Part shown: positions 25,039 to 32,781 of the stretch, one piece after another
Position numbering within the stretch: the stretch's first letter is position 1
How the letters are laid out: each line of letters begins with the position of its first letter
Made by a program: the position numbers and the translations under genes
The notes under the pieces: generated by a model
Seen by the model: the letters and a program-made list of their open reading frames with translations, nothing else
Databases searched by the model: none
What the model was told of the DNA's origin: nothing
From: a virus
Virus record (IMG/VR): IMGVR_UViG_3300030110_002054
Span: 1 to 64,000 of that record
Length of the DNA stretch: 64,000 bases
Reading direction: 5' to 3' (one strand)

Positions 25039-25178
25039 TCTTCTCGCTCCTCCTGTGCTTTCATCAGACTCAAAACGTACTCAAGTGCCTCAATCCAACC
25101 CCCTCTATTACCAACATCGCCGTAATACTCTTGGAATCCCTTGAGTATGTTCAGTTTTGCTTGTATCTCGTTTCTCAT
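25035..25178 (-). CDS. Small helical protein
   Basis: 47 residues, helical, ending KAQEEREE. Both ends overlap neighbours by 4 bases (ATGA), which is the main support. Function unknown. Confidence 0.5.
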   Translation of the reverse strand: MRNEIQAKLNILKGFQEYYGDVGNRGGWIEALEYVLSLMKAQEEREE

Positions 25179-25807
25179 TCGATGTATGCCCCCATCACTT
25201 CTACCTCTTGTGTTGCAATACTCTCCCCTATGAGTTCAGGGTTAAGAATTGCATTGGTCACAGGCACGGCTTCAACACGTATCTGTTGCCTACCGGACAT
25301 CTTGGTCATGGTCATGTCATTGATTTGTGCTGACACCTCATCTACGAGTTTGGCATGCTTCGCATACTTGTCCTTCCAGTGCTTGGCCAAGTCCTTGTCA
25401 GTGCTGATGGACATCTCAAGTCCTTCCTTGAGTGCCTCGGCAATACGTGTGTAGGCCGCTTTGCCCAACACACCTACCTCATCCGAACCCTCAGGCACTA
25501 GCATACCCACAATCATGTCCAACAGGATGTTCCTCTGTAGGGTGAGAGGCACTTTCATCGGTATCCTCTGCTCCCATCCGGCTTCCTTCCTGTATCCGTG
25601 CCCATGTGTCCTGCCTCCTGTGTGTGGCTCTGTCTGTATCATGACGGTCGAACCCGTCATCATATCCATGACCATTATCTCAGGGTCACTGAAGTACTCC
25701 TCACTATCATCATGGCGAGCCTTCTCCGCTTTCGTTATTATCGCTCCCAGTGATGCGAGTGCTTTACCCACACCATCTGTCCATTTCATCTGTTCTGCTT
25801 GTTTCAT
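25175..25807 (-). CDS. Hypothetical protein
   Basis: 210 residues from the ATG at 25807; an ORF from 25849 would translate through the promoter element. A Met-rich segment and a Gly/His/Arg stretch (PHTGGRTHGHGYRKEAGW) lie near residue 70, then mainly helices. No known family. GAGAGGAGAG precedes the ATG. Copy 3 of the early element sits 16 bases upstream. Confidence 0.5.
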   Translation of the reverse strand: MKQAEQMKWTDGVGKALASLGAIITKAEKARHDDSEEYFSDPEIMVMDMMTGSTVMIQTEPHTGGRTHGHGYRKEAGWEQRIPMKVPLTLQRNILLDMIVGMLVPEGSDEVGVLGKAAYTRIAEALKEGLEMSISTDKDLAKHWKDKYAKHAKLVDEVSAQINDMTMTKMSGRQQIRVEAVPVTNAILNPELIGESIATQEVEVMGAYIE

Positions 25808-25926
25808 ACATCTCTCCTCTCTTGTTCCTTTATATCGGAAAGCCCACAACTATCGCACTTTCCCCTTCGGTCGTGCCCCCAATGCACCTTAGCCCCACAC
25901 CATCTGCATGCAAGCCTATTCCTCAC
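25804..25926 (-). CDS. Small zinc-ribbon protein (GTG start)
   Basis: 40 residues starting with GTG at 25926, overlapping the upstream gene by 11 bases; the TGA overlaps the next ATG. ACRWCGAKVHWGHDRRGKC followed by DSCG makes a clean two-knuckle ribbon. Its last residues, LSDIKEQERRDV, are encoded by the promoter element of the next gene. Confidence 0.5.
   Translation of the reverse strand: MRNRLACRWCGAKVHWGHDRRGKCDSCGLSDIKEQERRDV
25823..25844 (-). promoter_or_regulatory. Early promoter element, copy 3
   Basis: Minus-strand GGCTTTCCGATATAAAGGAA plus CA. The TATA-like centre is 25 bases from the ATG at 25807, exactly as in copy 1. It lies within the 3' end of a small zinc-ribbon gene. Confidence 0.6.
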
Positions 25927-26293
25927 CTTGCATCATCTCCTTCATCTTCTCGTTGTAGAAGGGGTTGTCTACAACCTTGATATCATCAAACACAATCTGC
26001 CTGAAGTTCACGGTCTGACCATAGACATACGACGCACCCTCGTCGGGAACGCCTAGCATCTCGGTCATCTTAGGCGAGTGGTCTACACCCAGACTCATGT
26101 CATCAGGGTTAGCCGTGAATGGAATCAGGACAACCTTTTCTGCATCTCGTCTGGTAAAGCAAATCCACCTCGCACTTGCCTCTAGGTTAGTCGAGCAGTA
26201 CACCTCACCGAAGCGTGGCTGTATGCCGTTGCCTAGTATGCTTGTCAGGTTCTCATACGGACTGGCGTGCCAGTACACCTGTGTCTTACTCAC
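25916..26293 (-). CDS. Putative ADP-ribosyltransferase/KptA-like fold protein
   Basis: 125 residues from the GTG at 26293 (GTGA overlap); a longer ATG form would start at 26317. The N terminus VYWHASPYENLTSILGNGI-x-P, then VYCSTNLEASARW, follows the pattern of ADP-ribosyltransferase and tRNA 2'-phosphotransferase domains, where an H-x-[ST] strand is followed by a helix, 'GI-x-P', and a strand with [ST]. YGQTVNFRQIVFDDIKVV ends the fold. If correct, it would bind NAD and modify a host or virus target. Identification is by pattern only. Confidence 0.4.
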   Translation of the reverse strand: MSKTQVYWHASPYENLTSILGNGIQPRFGEVYCSTNLEASARWICFTRRDAEKVVLIPFTANPDDMSLGVDHSPKMTEMLGVPDEGASYVYGQTVNFRQIVFDDIKVVDNPFYNEKMKEMMQGEE

Positions 26294-26796
26294 GCTGTCA
26301 CCTCCACGCCTCGCCACCAGTCAGGAGCAGGTGTTCCCTTCTCCCACTTGGCGAATGTCTTGGAATGGTAGTAGGTACGGTAGGCCTTGACTGCATCCTC
26401 GTGTTTGAACTCGTCAGGCATGGCCTGAGCGAATGGGGTAAGTTCCCCTTCAGGTAAGTCTAGTTCCATATTGTACATGTGGATGATGGGTATGGTGCAT
26501 GCGTGTTCCTTACCGAACCTCTTCCAATACTCACTGAGCAACCTGTACGCATGGTCTGCTAACCAGTCGAAGTTATCCTGAGTCTCTCCCGCCCAGACTG
26601 TGCATGGATGATGCTGATAACCACCCTTGTATGGTGTGCCACTCTTGGTCAGTGGCATGTCCTCGTCTGTTGCACCATGTCTACGCAAGGCTGATGCCAT
26701 CATCTGTGCTGACTCCACCACCATCTTCGGGATGTGCTTGTCGCACATCATACGGGCTGAGGCATAAGGGTCTTTATCCAACACGAATATGTTCAT
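26290..26796 (-). CDS. Conserved phage protein of the MNIFVLD family
   Basis: 168 residues. It has the hallmarks of a protein widespread in tailed phages: MNIFVLDKDP at the start, CDKHIPKMVVESAQM, HHPCTVWAGETQDNFDWL, then TPFAQAMPDEFK and AYRTYYHSKTFAKW. The conserved His, Cys and Trp residues suggest an enzyme. The family's function is not firmly known to me; some database entries call relatives pyrimidine-dimer glycosylases, which I cannot confirm. Confidence 0.6.
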   Translation of the reverse strand: MNIFVLDKDPYASARMMCDKHIPKMVVESAQMMASALRRHGATDEDMPLTKSGTPYKGGYQHHPCTVWAGETQDNFDWLADHAYRLLSEYWKRFGKEHACTIPIIHMYNMELDLPEGELTPFAQAMPDEFKHEDAVKAYRTYYHSKTFAKWEKGTPAPDWWRGVEVTA

Positions 26797-26966
26797 GCTG
26801 TCACCTCGTCTATGGCCTCAGAGATGTCCATGTCTTCACGCATGTATGTTTGGATAGTCGCTTTCAGGTTTAGGTTTTCTAGAACCCTCCACATGTTGTC
26901 CAGTTCCTCTTCGAGTTCCTTGACTCGCCTCTTGGATATGGCTAAGGCTATGTGTGTTCCACTCAT
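26793..26966 (-). CDS. Small coiled-coil protein
   Basis: 57 residues; KRRVKELEEELDNMWRVLEN is a coiled coil. Both ends overlap neighbours by 4 bases. Function unknown. Confidence 0.5.
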   Translation of the reverse strand: MSGTHIALAISKRRVKELEEELDNMWRVLENLNLKATIQTYMREDMDISEAIDEVTA

Positions 26967-27226
26967 TCTTTCTTGCCTCCATTAACAAGAGCATCGTAAT
27001 CAATATAGTGCATTCTTACAGCAAGTTCACCCTTCCAATTCTCAACTTCGTATTCTAAGTCCTTGACTTGCTCACGCAACCGCTCGACTTCTGCTAGGAG
27101 AAGTGGTGCGTCTGCTATGAGTTGTTCGTCTGCATCTCTAAGGTATCTCGCAGTAGCCCAATTCGCATACTTACTCCAAGTTTCTTTATCTTCTGTGTGT
27201 CCTTCGTATTTGTCTGTATCAATCAT
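26963..27226 (-). CDS. Ead/Ea22-like phage coiled-coil protein
   Basis: 87 residues. LRDADEQLIADAPLLLAEVERLREQVKDLE matches a pattern common in small phage proteins ('AxxFIAxAPxxLxxLLxEVERLR'), followed by a coiled coil. Role unknown. Confidence 0.5.
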   Translation of the reverse strand: MIDTDKYEGHTEDKETWSKYANWATARYLRDADEQLIADAPLLLAEVERLREQVKDLEYEVENWKGELAVRMHYIDYDALVNGGKKE

Positions 27227-27588
27227 TCTTCCTCACCTTCCATGTCGTCAGCGAACTTCCAAACCCTACACATGATATCCAAGTCACGCATCTCGGCTTG
27301 CCTAAACTGCTCTCTGGTGATGTAGTTGTGGTAGTCACTTCCAGACCATTCGCCTCTTGAGTCCTCTTCCAGTTGCCGTAGAACGTCGATGGCACATACC
27401 TCAACCTCTTCACCATTCTCGTCAGTCTCTTCGTACCATGTGTCGTGTTCCAACGAGTGTATCTCTTGGTCAAGCGTATCTCTCCACCCTTCTATCATCT
27501 GCTCGTGGTATTGGATACATGCCTCAGCGATTACCACATCTCTGAACTCCTGCCATCTCTCTATGAGAGCCTTGGTCTGTACACTCAC
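27223..27588 (-). CDS. Hypothetical protein (GTG start)
   Basis: 121 residues from the GTG at 27588, which overlaps the upstream stop. Acidic, with many Trp, Tyr and Glu. No motif recognised. Confidence 0.5.
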   Translation of the reverse strand: MSVQTKALIERWQEFRDVVIAEACIQYHEQMIEGWRDTLDQEIHSLEHDTWYEETDENGEEVEVCAIDVLRQLEEDSRGEWSGSDYHNYITREQFRQAEMRDLDIMCRVWKFADDMEGEEE

Positions 27589-27770
27589 TCTACCACCCAC
27601 TTGTCGGCTTCAATCACGTGCCAGACTTCTGTCTCTATCTCCTCGGCACTGTCGGTATCGCAGTAGTATGTCGCATCGCACGTTGCTTCCTCGAACGCCT
27701 TCTCCTCATCCTCGGCCTCTATGTGGAACACGTGGTACTCAATCACTCTCTTCGTCACCCTGTACTTCAT
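27585..27770 (-). CDS. Hypothetical small protein
   Basis: 61 residues: strand-helix-strand pattern (YRVTKRVIEYHVFHIEAEDEEKAFEEA), common for small phage proteins of unknown role. Overlaps both neighbours by 4 bases. Confidence 0.5.
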   Translation of the reverse strand: MKYRVTKRVIEYHVFHIEAEDEEKAFEEATCDATYYCDTDSAEEIETEVWHVIEADKWVVE

Positions 27771-28210
27771 TCGTCATCACTCCCGAACAGTTGCACATCG
27801 TATGTTCCATCGGCATCGACTGTGGTCAATGATGCGAAGGGAGCATCGAACATGCTCATCTGCATGACCCTCTCACGGATGTGTGTTGGGCAGTCTGTAT
27901 TAGCACCCTCATCATCATGGCCTAGCAACAGGAAGTCTCCGTGCATTGACAACACGTTCCCAAGGGGCATGTTGCACACCTCCGCGATGAACTCACGAGC
28001 GATGGGGTTGAGGGGTAGGCCTAGTAGCCTACCTTCCTCGTTCCCTATCAAGTCCCATGTCTGCTTGACACCGTTGAGGGTGATGTCATCACCCCCAGTC
28101 AATGCGTATTCGATGAGTCCACCTACGGCTGACTGCATGTCGCTTAGGCCGTCTATGGAAATCGGTTCGACTTTCCCGTTGGTGCGAATCAACACTCCTA
28201 CGTTACTCAT
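27767..28210 (-). CDS. DUF3846-like protein
   Basis: 147 residues. The pattern fits the DUF3846 family of phage and plasmid proteins: GLSDMQSAVGGLIEYA, then GNEEGRLLGLPLNPIA, then GDFLLLGHDDEG. The family is of unknown function and usually found near replication or early genes. Confidence 0.6.
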   Translation of the reverse strand: MSNVGVLIRTNGKVEPISIDGLSDMQSAVGGLIEYALTGGDDITLNGVKQTWDLIGNEEGRLLGLPLNPIAREFIAEVCNMPLGNVLSMHGDFLLLGHDDEGANTDCPTHIRERVMQMSMFDAPFASLTTVDADGTYDVQLFGSDDE

Positions 28211-28356
28211 TCAACCACCACCTCGTTACCTACTTCTTGTCCACAAGCGGAACAGAAGGGCATACCCTCTGTTGCACCTATGTGTCCATGAGTTCCAAAG
28301 CCTGCATTGCACCACTCCTTACCCTTGTGTGTATCAAACACAGGAGAGCACCGCAT
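28207..28356 (-). CDS. Small zinc-binding protein
   Basis: 49 residues from the ATG at 28356, with CSP, WCNAG and FCSACGQE as possible zinc ligands. The open frame extends back to a CTG at 28401 whose CTGA overlaps the stop of the upstream gene. Given the ATGA and GTGA overlaps everywhere else, a CTG start adding 15 residues is worth considering. Confidence 0.5.
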   Translation of the reverse strand: MRCSPVFDTHKGKEWCNAGFGTHGHIGATEGMPFCSACGQEVGNEVVVE

Positions 28357-28397
28357 GCCGTCAGGCTTGTACTGGTATCTCGCTACCTTGAACGTGT

Positions 28398-29603
28398 TCA
28401 GAGTGTCACCCCCATTGCTTCCATAGGGGTGACGTACTCCTCCAAGTCCACCACGCCGGATACAACATCCGACATGAGTTTGTGGACTGCGTGTAGTCGT
28501 GTGTCAAGAGCACCGATTGCTAGGGCACTTCCTGTAAGGACAGCGTTGCCCTTACCGCTCAGTGTGTTAGCACCGCTCCATGTAGGCTTGTGTGTCAGAA
28601 CACCAGTGAGTACGTTGTAGGCATGGTATGCCGTACCGATTGCATCACCTTCGACCTTCACGAAGTCAGCCTCAGGTCTGTTCCAACCCATGAGTGCCGC
28701 ACGGAATCCGTAGCCTCTGGAGATGGAGTAGTCCACAACTGTATCAGTCTGCTTGTTTATCATGGGTGTTGCTTGAGGCAGGGAGAGAATCTTTCTCTCT
28801 CGTGCCGCAACTAGAAGTTTACCGAACAGGTCGTTGTCCATCCCGAAGGAAGTCATCGACTCAACCAGTTCGAGTTGCTCCACCACGTCATCAATCATAC
28901 CTGCAATGGCGTTGCTGAACTTGGCGAAGTCAATCTTACCGACACCGTTCTTCGTGTGTCTCAAACTCGCTAGGTTCTTGGTCGATGTAGCAACCATACC
29001 GTTGGTACAGGCAAGCCTCTCTGCAACTCCGTTGATTTTCAGAGAACCGCTACCGTCAAGGCTGTTGTGAATAGACACACCATACTTGTACAAGTCCCCA
29101 ACATGTGTAAGGTCTGACTTCTCGTTAGCAACTACGTTGATATCCATTCGGGCTTTCTTGCCGTGGTCGTAGGCTGTTATCTTGAAGTCCCAGTTCTTCT
29201 CGTTGCAGTGCATTGCCAATGGAGCAAACACTTCTGGGTAAGACACACATGCATATCTCTTAGAGACTGCACCTAGTATAGCACCAACAGGTTGCTTCTC
29301 TGTCCTGACCTTGGGGTTCATGATGATGAACAGGTTGTTCTCACCGTTGTACGCATCTGTTACTGTGTACAGTCCGTCATCCACACCTGAATCCTCAGGA
29401 TGTTGGTCAACGTTCACCACAGCAGGCAACACGTAGGGTTTGAAGTCCCAGTCACAGACTGTCTTAGTCCTACCACCTTGGGTCAAGAAGGCAAAGCCTT
29501 CTCCTTCGTGAACTTGCATAGCACCACTAGCAATAGTGTGCGTATCCCAGTTCGGGCTTTCGTCATCGTTCGTCATATCGTTTGTATCAATGTTCATATT
29601 CAT
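28398..29603 (-). CDS. DUF932-like phage/plasmid protein
   Basis: 401 residues from the ATG at 29603. The central part (KINGVAERLACTNGMVATS, then helices) matches the DUF932 'phage/plasmid-like' family, whose members carry a conserved R-x-x-C-x-N-G/Q motif. Function in that family is unknown, often linked to DNA metabolism. Copy 4 of the early element lies 21 bases upstream, with AGGAG in between. Confidence 0.6.
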   Translation of the reverse strand: MNMNIDTNDMTNDDESPNWDTHTIASGAMQVHEGEGFAFLTQGGRTKTVCDWDFKPYVLPAVVNVDQHPEDSGVDDGLYTVTDAYNGENNLFIIMNPKVRTEKQPVGAILGAVSKRYACVSYPEVFAPLAMHCNEKNWDFKITAYDHGKKARMDINVVANEKSDLTHVGDLYKYGVSIHNSLDGSGSLKINGVAERLACTNGMVATSTKNLASLRHTKNGVGKIDFAKFSNAIAGMIDDVVEQLELVESMTSFGMDNDLFGKLLVAARERKILSLPQATPMINKQTDTVVDYSISRGYGFRAALMGWNRPEADFVKVEGDAIGTAYHAYNVLTGVLTHKPTWSGANTLSGKGNAVLTGSALAIGALDTRLHAVHKLMSDVVSGVVDLEEYVTPMEAMGVTL

Positions 29604-29608
29604 ATCAA

Positions 29609-31678
29609 TCACCACTCCTCTGTTGTTCCTTTATATCGGGAAGCCCCCTTTCCACCGATGAAATCGGTTAGCATGCTCGCAGGAATCTCACCTGCATCCA
29701 CCATGCTCGTTAGCAACTCCGTTGCCAAGGCCTTCCTCTGTTCCTTCTCTCCACCATCCAGTATCCCTTTGACCACATCTCTCTTCTGAGAGACGATGCG
29801 AGAGAACCTCTCGTCAATCGTGTTGGAGACGCATAGGTAGACTGCGTGAACAACACTCGCATCCTGACCTATCCTATTCACTCTGTCCTCCGCCTGTTCC
29901 TCTACGGCAGGAGTCCACTCACGTTCCACGAACACAACCGTGTCTGCTTTGGTGAGTGTTATTCCCATGTTGGCCGACAGTATGTTAGCAACCAACACGT
30001 CTACGTTCCCTGCTTGGAAGTCCTCGATTATGGCCTGCCTCTTCTGTGCATTGACACCACCTTCGATGACTGCAACACGCAGGAACTCAGGGTTGAGTGT
30101 GTCCACTACTCGCTTCAACACATCTCTGTGATGTGTGTATACGATGACAGGCTTGCCTGTCTGTTCGTGGTACTGAGCCACCCATTCACAAGCCGAATGC
30201 ACCTTGAGCATCCCACAGTGATGTCTCAGACTCGTGAGCATGTTCAACACGAATCCCGCAGGGAGTGTGTTGTTCTGCTTGTGTTGCCTGTACTCATCCA
30301 ACCAACCAGACTGCAAGGTCTGGTATGACTTGACCCCAGATGCCGAAGGCTCGACTGCGAAGTCCTGCCTTATCTTGTCAGGTAGTTCCTCCATGACCTC
30401 CTTCTTCAGTCTGCGAAGCACGAAGTCCCTACTCACAGTGTGTAGTTCCTTCTCGTTGGAAGAACCGCGTGTGTCCCAACCGAACCCGTTGTGATATGCA
30501 TCGCAGTACCTCTGAACATACTTGAGCCATGACGGGAAGTCAACTGGTCTGAGCAGGTTCAGCGTGGTGAAGTACTCCTCAGGCCGACTGGTTATGGCAG
30601 TGCCACTGAGACAGAGCACGCTCTGTGTCTGCTTACCTATGTTGAGACAAGCCTGTGTCCTCTTGGCTGTCTTGTTCTTCAGGAAGTGAGACTCGTCGAA
30701 CACACACAGGTTGAATCCCCTGTCCATGAGTTGCTCCTCTCTCTTGCCCATCAAGTCATAGTTCACTATGGTGAAGTCAGCATCTGCTATCTCACCCTTG
30801 AAACCGTTGACCACCTCGACACTCACGTCTTTGAGCCATGTGTCAATCTCCTTAGCCCAGTTGTACTTGACACTGGAGGGACAGACCACAAGCACAGGCC
30901 ATAGTTCCCTGTGAAGGGATGCGTATGCTATCGCTTGGATGGTCTTGCCTATCCCCATGTCGTCCCCGATGAGGCATCTCCCACCCGCAAGTTCAGCGAA
31001 GCGAACACCCACGTATTGGAAGGGGTACAACTCGCAACCATCGTTGAAGGTTTCAGACAACCTCTTCTGCATCTCGTCAACCGTGTGTGCGTTTGTCAAC
31101 TCGACTGCACTGCTGATTGCTACACGCTCCGCATGTTTGGTGATGTACATCTGAACATCCTCAAGTTCGCTCACGACTGTGGCCAGTGGCTCGTAGACAT
31201 CCTCTAATCTCTTGACTAGGAATCCTGCTTGCTTTATCGGTATCATCCAACGCTTGTTGTCGTTGTCCCACTTCCTGTTAGGAATGCCTTTGACAATCTC
31301 CTTGACCTCATCCCTCAGGGATGCATCCCTGATGAAAGGCCACTCCAAAGCCAACGCACCATCCACTATGTATGCTGAACACTTGCTCGCAGTACTCGTG
31401 TTTGAAGGGGCGGATGCTATGTACTCGTCAAGAGGAGCACTGTCGTACCCGAACCTCTCGATGATGGAAGCAGTAGTCTGCAACACATCCCTGTCGAAAC
31501 GCACGTTCCACCTGCCGTCACTCCACTTGATGTTGTAGAATCCCTCAAGGGATTTCAACTCGGTCTTGAGTGCGTTGTTCAACTCAGGGTTGTAGGGATA
31601 GACTATTGCAATACGCTTCGCCTGTCTTGGATACCTACGTTGTGTGTCCTGCCTCGTGTAGTACGTCTCTGTGTACAT
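29609..31678 (-). CDS. SNF2-family DNA translocase/helicase
   Basis: 689 residues from the ATG at 31678. Helicase motifs in order: GDDMGIGKTIQAI (I), VVCPSSVKYNW (Ia), VFDESHFLKN (II, DESH), CLSGTAI (III), then in the C-terminal lobe VIVYTHHRDV (IV), NILSANMGITLTKADTV (V) and QAEDRVNRIGQ (VI). The N-terminal about 190 residues precede the motor and may be a HARP-like or DNA-binding region. Typical of phage SNF2 proteins acting in recombination or fork remodelling. Confidence 0.9.
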   Translation of the reverse strand: MYTETYYTRQDTQRRYPRQAKRIAIVYPYNPELNNALKTELKSLEGFYNIKWSDGRWNVRFDRDVLQTTASIIERFGYDSAPLDEYIASAPSNTSTASKCSAYIVDGALALEWPFIRDASLRDEVKEIVKGIPNRKWDNDNKRWMIPIKQAGFLVKRLEDVYEPLATVVSELEDVQMYITKHAERVAISSAVELTNAHTVDEMQKRLSETFNDGCELYPFQYVGVRFAELAGGRCLIGDDMGIGKTIQAIAYASLHRELWPVLVVCPSSVKYNWAKEIDTWLKDVSVEVVNGFKGEIADADFTIVNYDLMGKREEQLMDRGFNLCVFDESHFLKNKTAKRTQACLNIGKQTQSVLCLSGTAITSRPEEYFTTLNLLRPVDFPSWLKYVQRYCDAYHNGFGWDTRGSSNEKELHTVSRDFVLRRLKKEVMEELPDKIRQDFAVEPSASGVKSYQTLQSGWLDEYRQHKQNNTLPAGFVLNMLTSLRHHCGMLKVHSACEWVAQYHEQTGKPVIVYTHHRDVLKRVVDTLNPEFLRVAVIEGGVNAQKRQAIIEDFQAGNVDVLVANILSANMGITLTKADTVVFVEREWTPAVEEQAEDRVNRIGQDASVVHAVYLCVSNTIDERFSRIVSQKRDVVKGILDGGEKEQRKALATELLTSMVDAGEIPASMLTDFIGGKGASRYKGTTEEW
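29624..29645 (-). promoter_or_regulatory. Early promoter element, copy 4
   Basis: Minus-strand GGCTTCCCGATATAAAGGAA plus CA; one base differs from the other copies. It lies in the 3' end of the SNF2 helicase gene but in a different reading frame (read there as ASRYKGT), so its conservation is at the DNA level. TATA-like centre about 30 bases from the ATG at 29603. Confidence 0.6.
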
Positions 31679-31685
31679 GTCTGCT

Positions 31686-32210
31686 TCAAGAGTCAAGTTC
31701 CCACCTCTCATGTACGTTCTCCCCATCCTCAACACGCATGATTAACTCGTCATCCTCACGCATGCCTGTTGGAATACGCTTAGGGTCAAGCATGCGTTCG
31801 ATGGCATCTCTAACGAAGCCTGTCCTGTCCTTACCAAACATACAGTGGAAGAACACTGGTGCGTCTTGTGCTAGTGTCAGTATCAACTGAGCAGTATCAC
31901 GAATGTAGGCTTCGTCCTTGACGTAGTTCTTCTTCCCGTAGGGATTGGGTATGTGTCTGACAATCCTGTTGACGTGGTGGTCACCTGTGTGTTTCAACAC
32001 GTCGTGGCTGATGTCCGTCACCCACTCACCTGCGTTCCTGTCCAGAGACACGACGTACTTCCACGTGTGTAGATGGAAGGCATCCTCAATCTGATTCACG
32101 AAGTCGTTCTTGTCATGTATGTCATACTGGTGTCCTTTGGGTGGGTCAATCCTAGACCCATCTGAACAGAACACGTTGTCTGCAATCTGCATGTATCTGA
32201 ACTCGCTCAT
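31686..32210 (-). CDS. Dual-specificity/tyrosine phosphatase-like protein
   Basis: 174 residues. FFHCMFGKDRTGF near residue 119 is the HCx5R phosphate-binding loop, followed by T-G. A helix-rich region comes before, and a possible general-acid Asp is in the WVTDISHD area. Such enzymes remove phosphate from proteins, nucleotides or RNA 5' ends. The ATG overlaps the upstream stop in reverse (4 bases). A role in host signalling or RNA 5' trimming is possible. Confidence 0.65.
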   Translation of the reverse strand: MSEFRYMQIADNVFCSDGSRIDPPKGHQYDIHDKNDFVNQIEDAFHLHTWKYVVSLDRNAGEWVTDISHDVLKHTGDHHVNRIVRHIPNPYGKKNYVKDEAYIRDTAQLILTLAQDAPVFFHCMFGKDRTGFVRDAIERMLDPKRIPTGMREDDELIMRVEDGENVHERWELDS

Positions 32211-32389
32211 TCTTCCTCACCTGTCCATTTCCTATCACCCATCAGGTTGTTCCAATGTTCCCAATGGACATCTTCAGGATACCATGATTCCATCGTGTTG
32301 CCCCAATAGTCCACTCGCACTATGCGACCATCATCTTCAGGATAGAGTACCGTTCCACCATCAGACAGTTCAATTCCTTCGTCACTCAT
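32207..32389 (-). CDS. Hypothetical small acidic protein
   Basis: 60 residues, acidic, Trp-rich (YWGNTMESWYPEDVHWEHWNN). No family. Overlaps both neighbours by 4 bases. Confidence 0.5.
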   Translation of the reverse strand: MSDEGIELSDGGTVLYPEDDGRIVRVDYWGNTMESWYPEDVHWEHWNNLMGDRKWTGEEE

Positions 32390-32781
32390 TCTTCTTCACC
32401 CCACCTTAAGTTCCATCCTTGTTCTGTTAGTTCTCTCTTAGAAACATCATAGGTCATTAACTCCTTGAGTTTCGCCATGATGCTCCTTTGCTTCTTCTTC
32501 CCAATCAGAAGTCTTTCCTCGTTACCATTAGGATGAGATACTCGCATGAGTATTCCCTTCTCCATAGGTTGCCAATTGAACAACTCACATCGTTGTAAGT
32601 AGTTCTGCCAAATCTTGGATTCCTTCCAACATATGCTGAATGTTATCGTTGATATGTTATTCAGATTGAAGAACATGAACTGTGACTTGTCCAATGATTG
32701 AACTGCCATATACATTCTAATGCCTTCATTTGCATTGTAGAAGTGACTTCTCTTTCCTTCTCCGTGTTCCTCAATGCTCAT
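32386..32781 (-). CDS. Hypothetical protein
   Basis: 131 residues from the ATG at 32781 (ATGA overlap with the UvrD-like gene). Strand-rich middle (SQFMFFNLNNISTITFSICW), basic C-terminal part. No family recognised. Confidence 0.5.
   Translation of the reverse strand: MSIEEHGEGKRSHFYNANEGIRMYMAVQSLDKSQFMFFNLNNISTITFSICWKESKIWQNYLQRCELFNWQPMEKGILMRVSHPNGNEERLLIGKKKQRSIMAKLKELMTYDVSKRELTEQGWNLRWGEEE

Noticed and set aside
27618-28391. 257-codon frame on the plus strand within the early block
   Set aside because: Antisense to three well-packed minus-strand genes; composition typical of a shadow frame.
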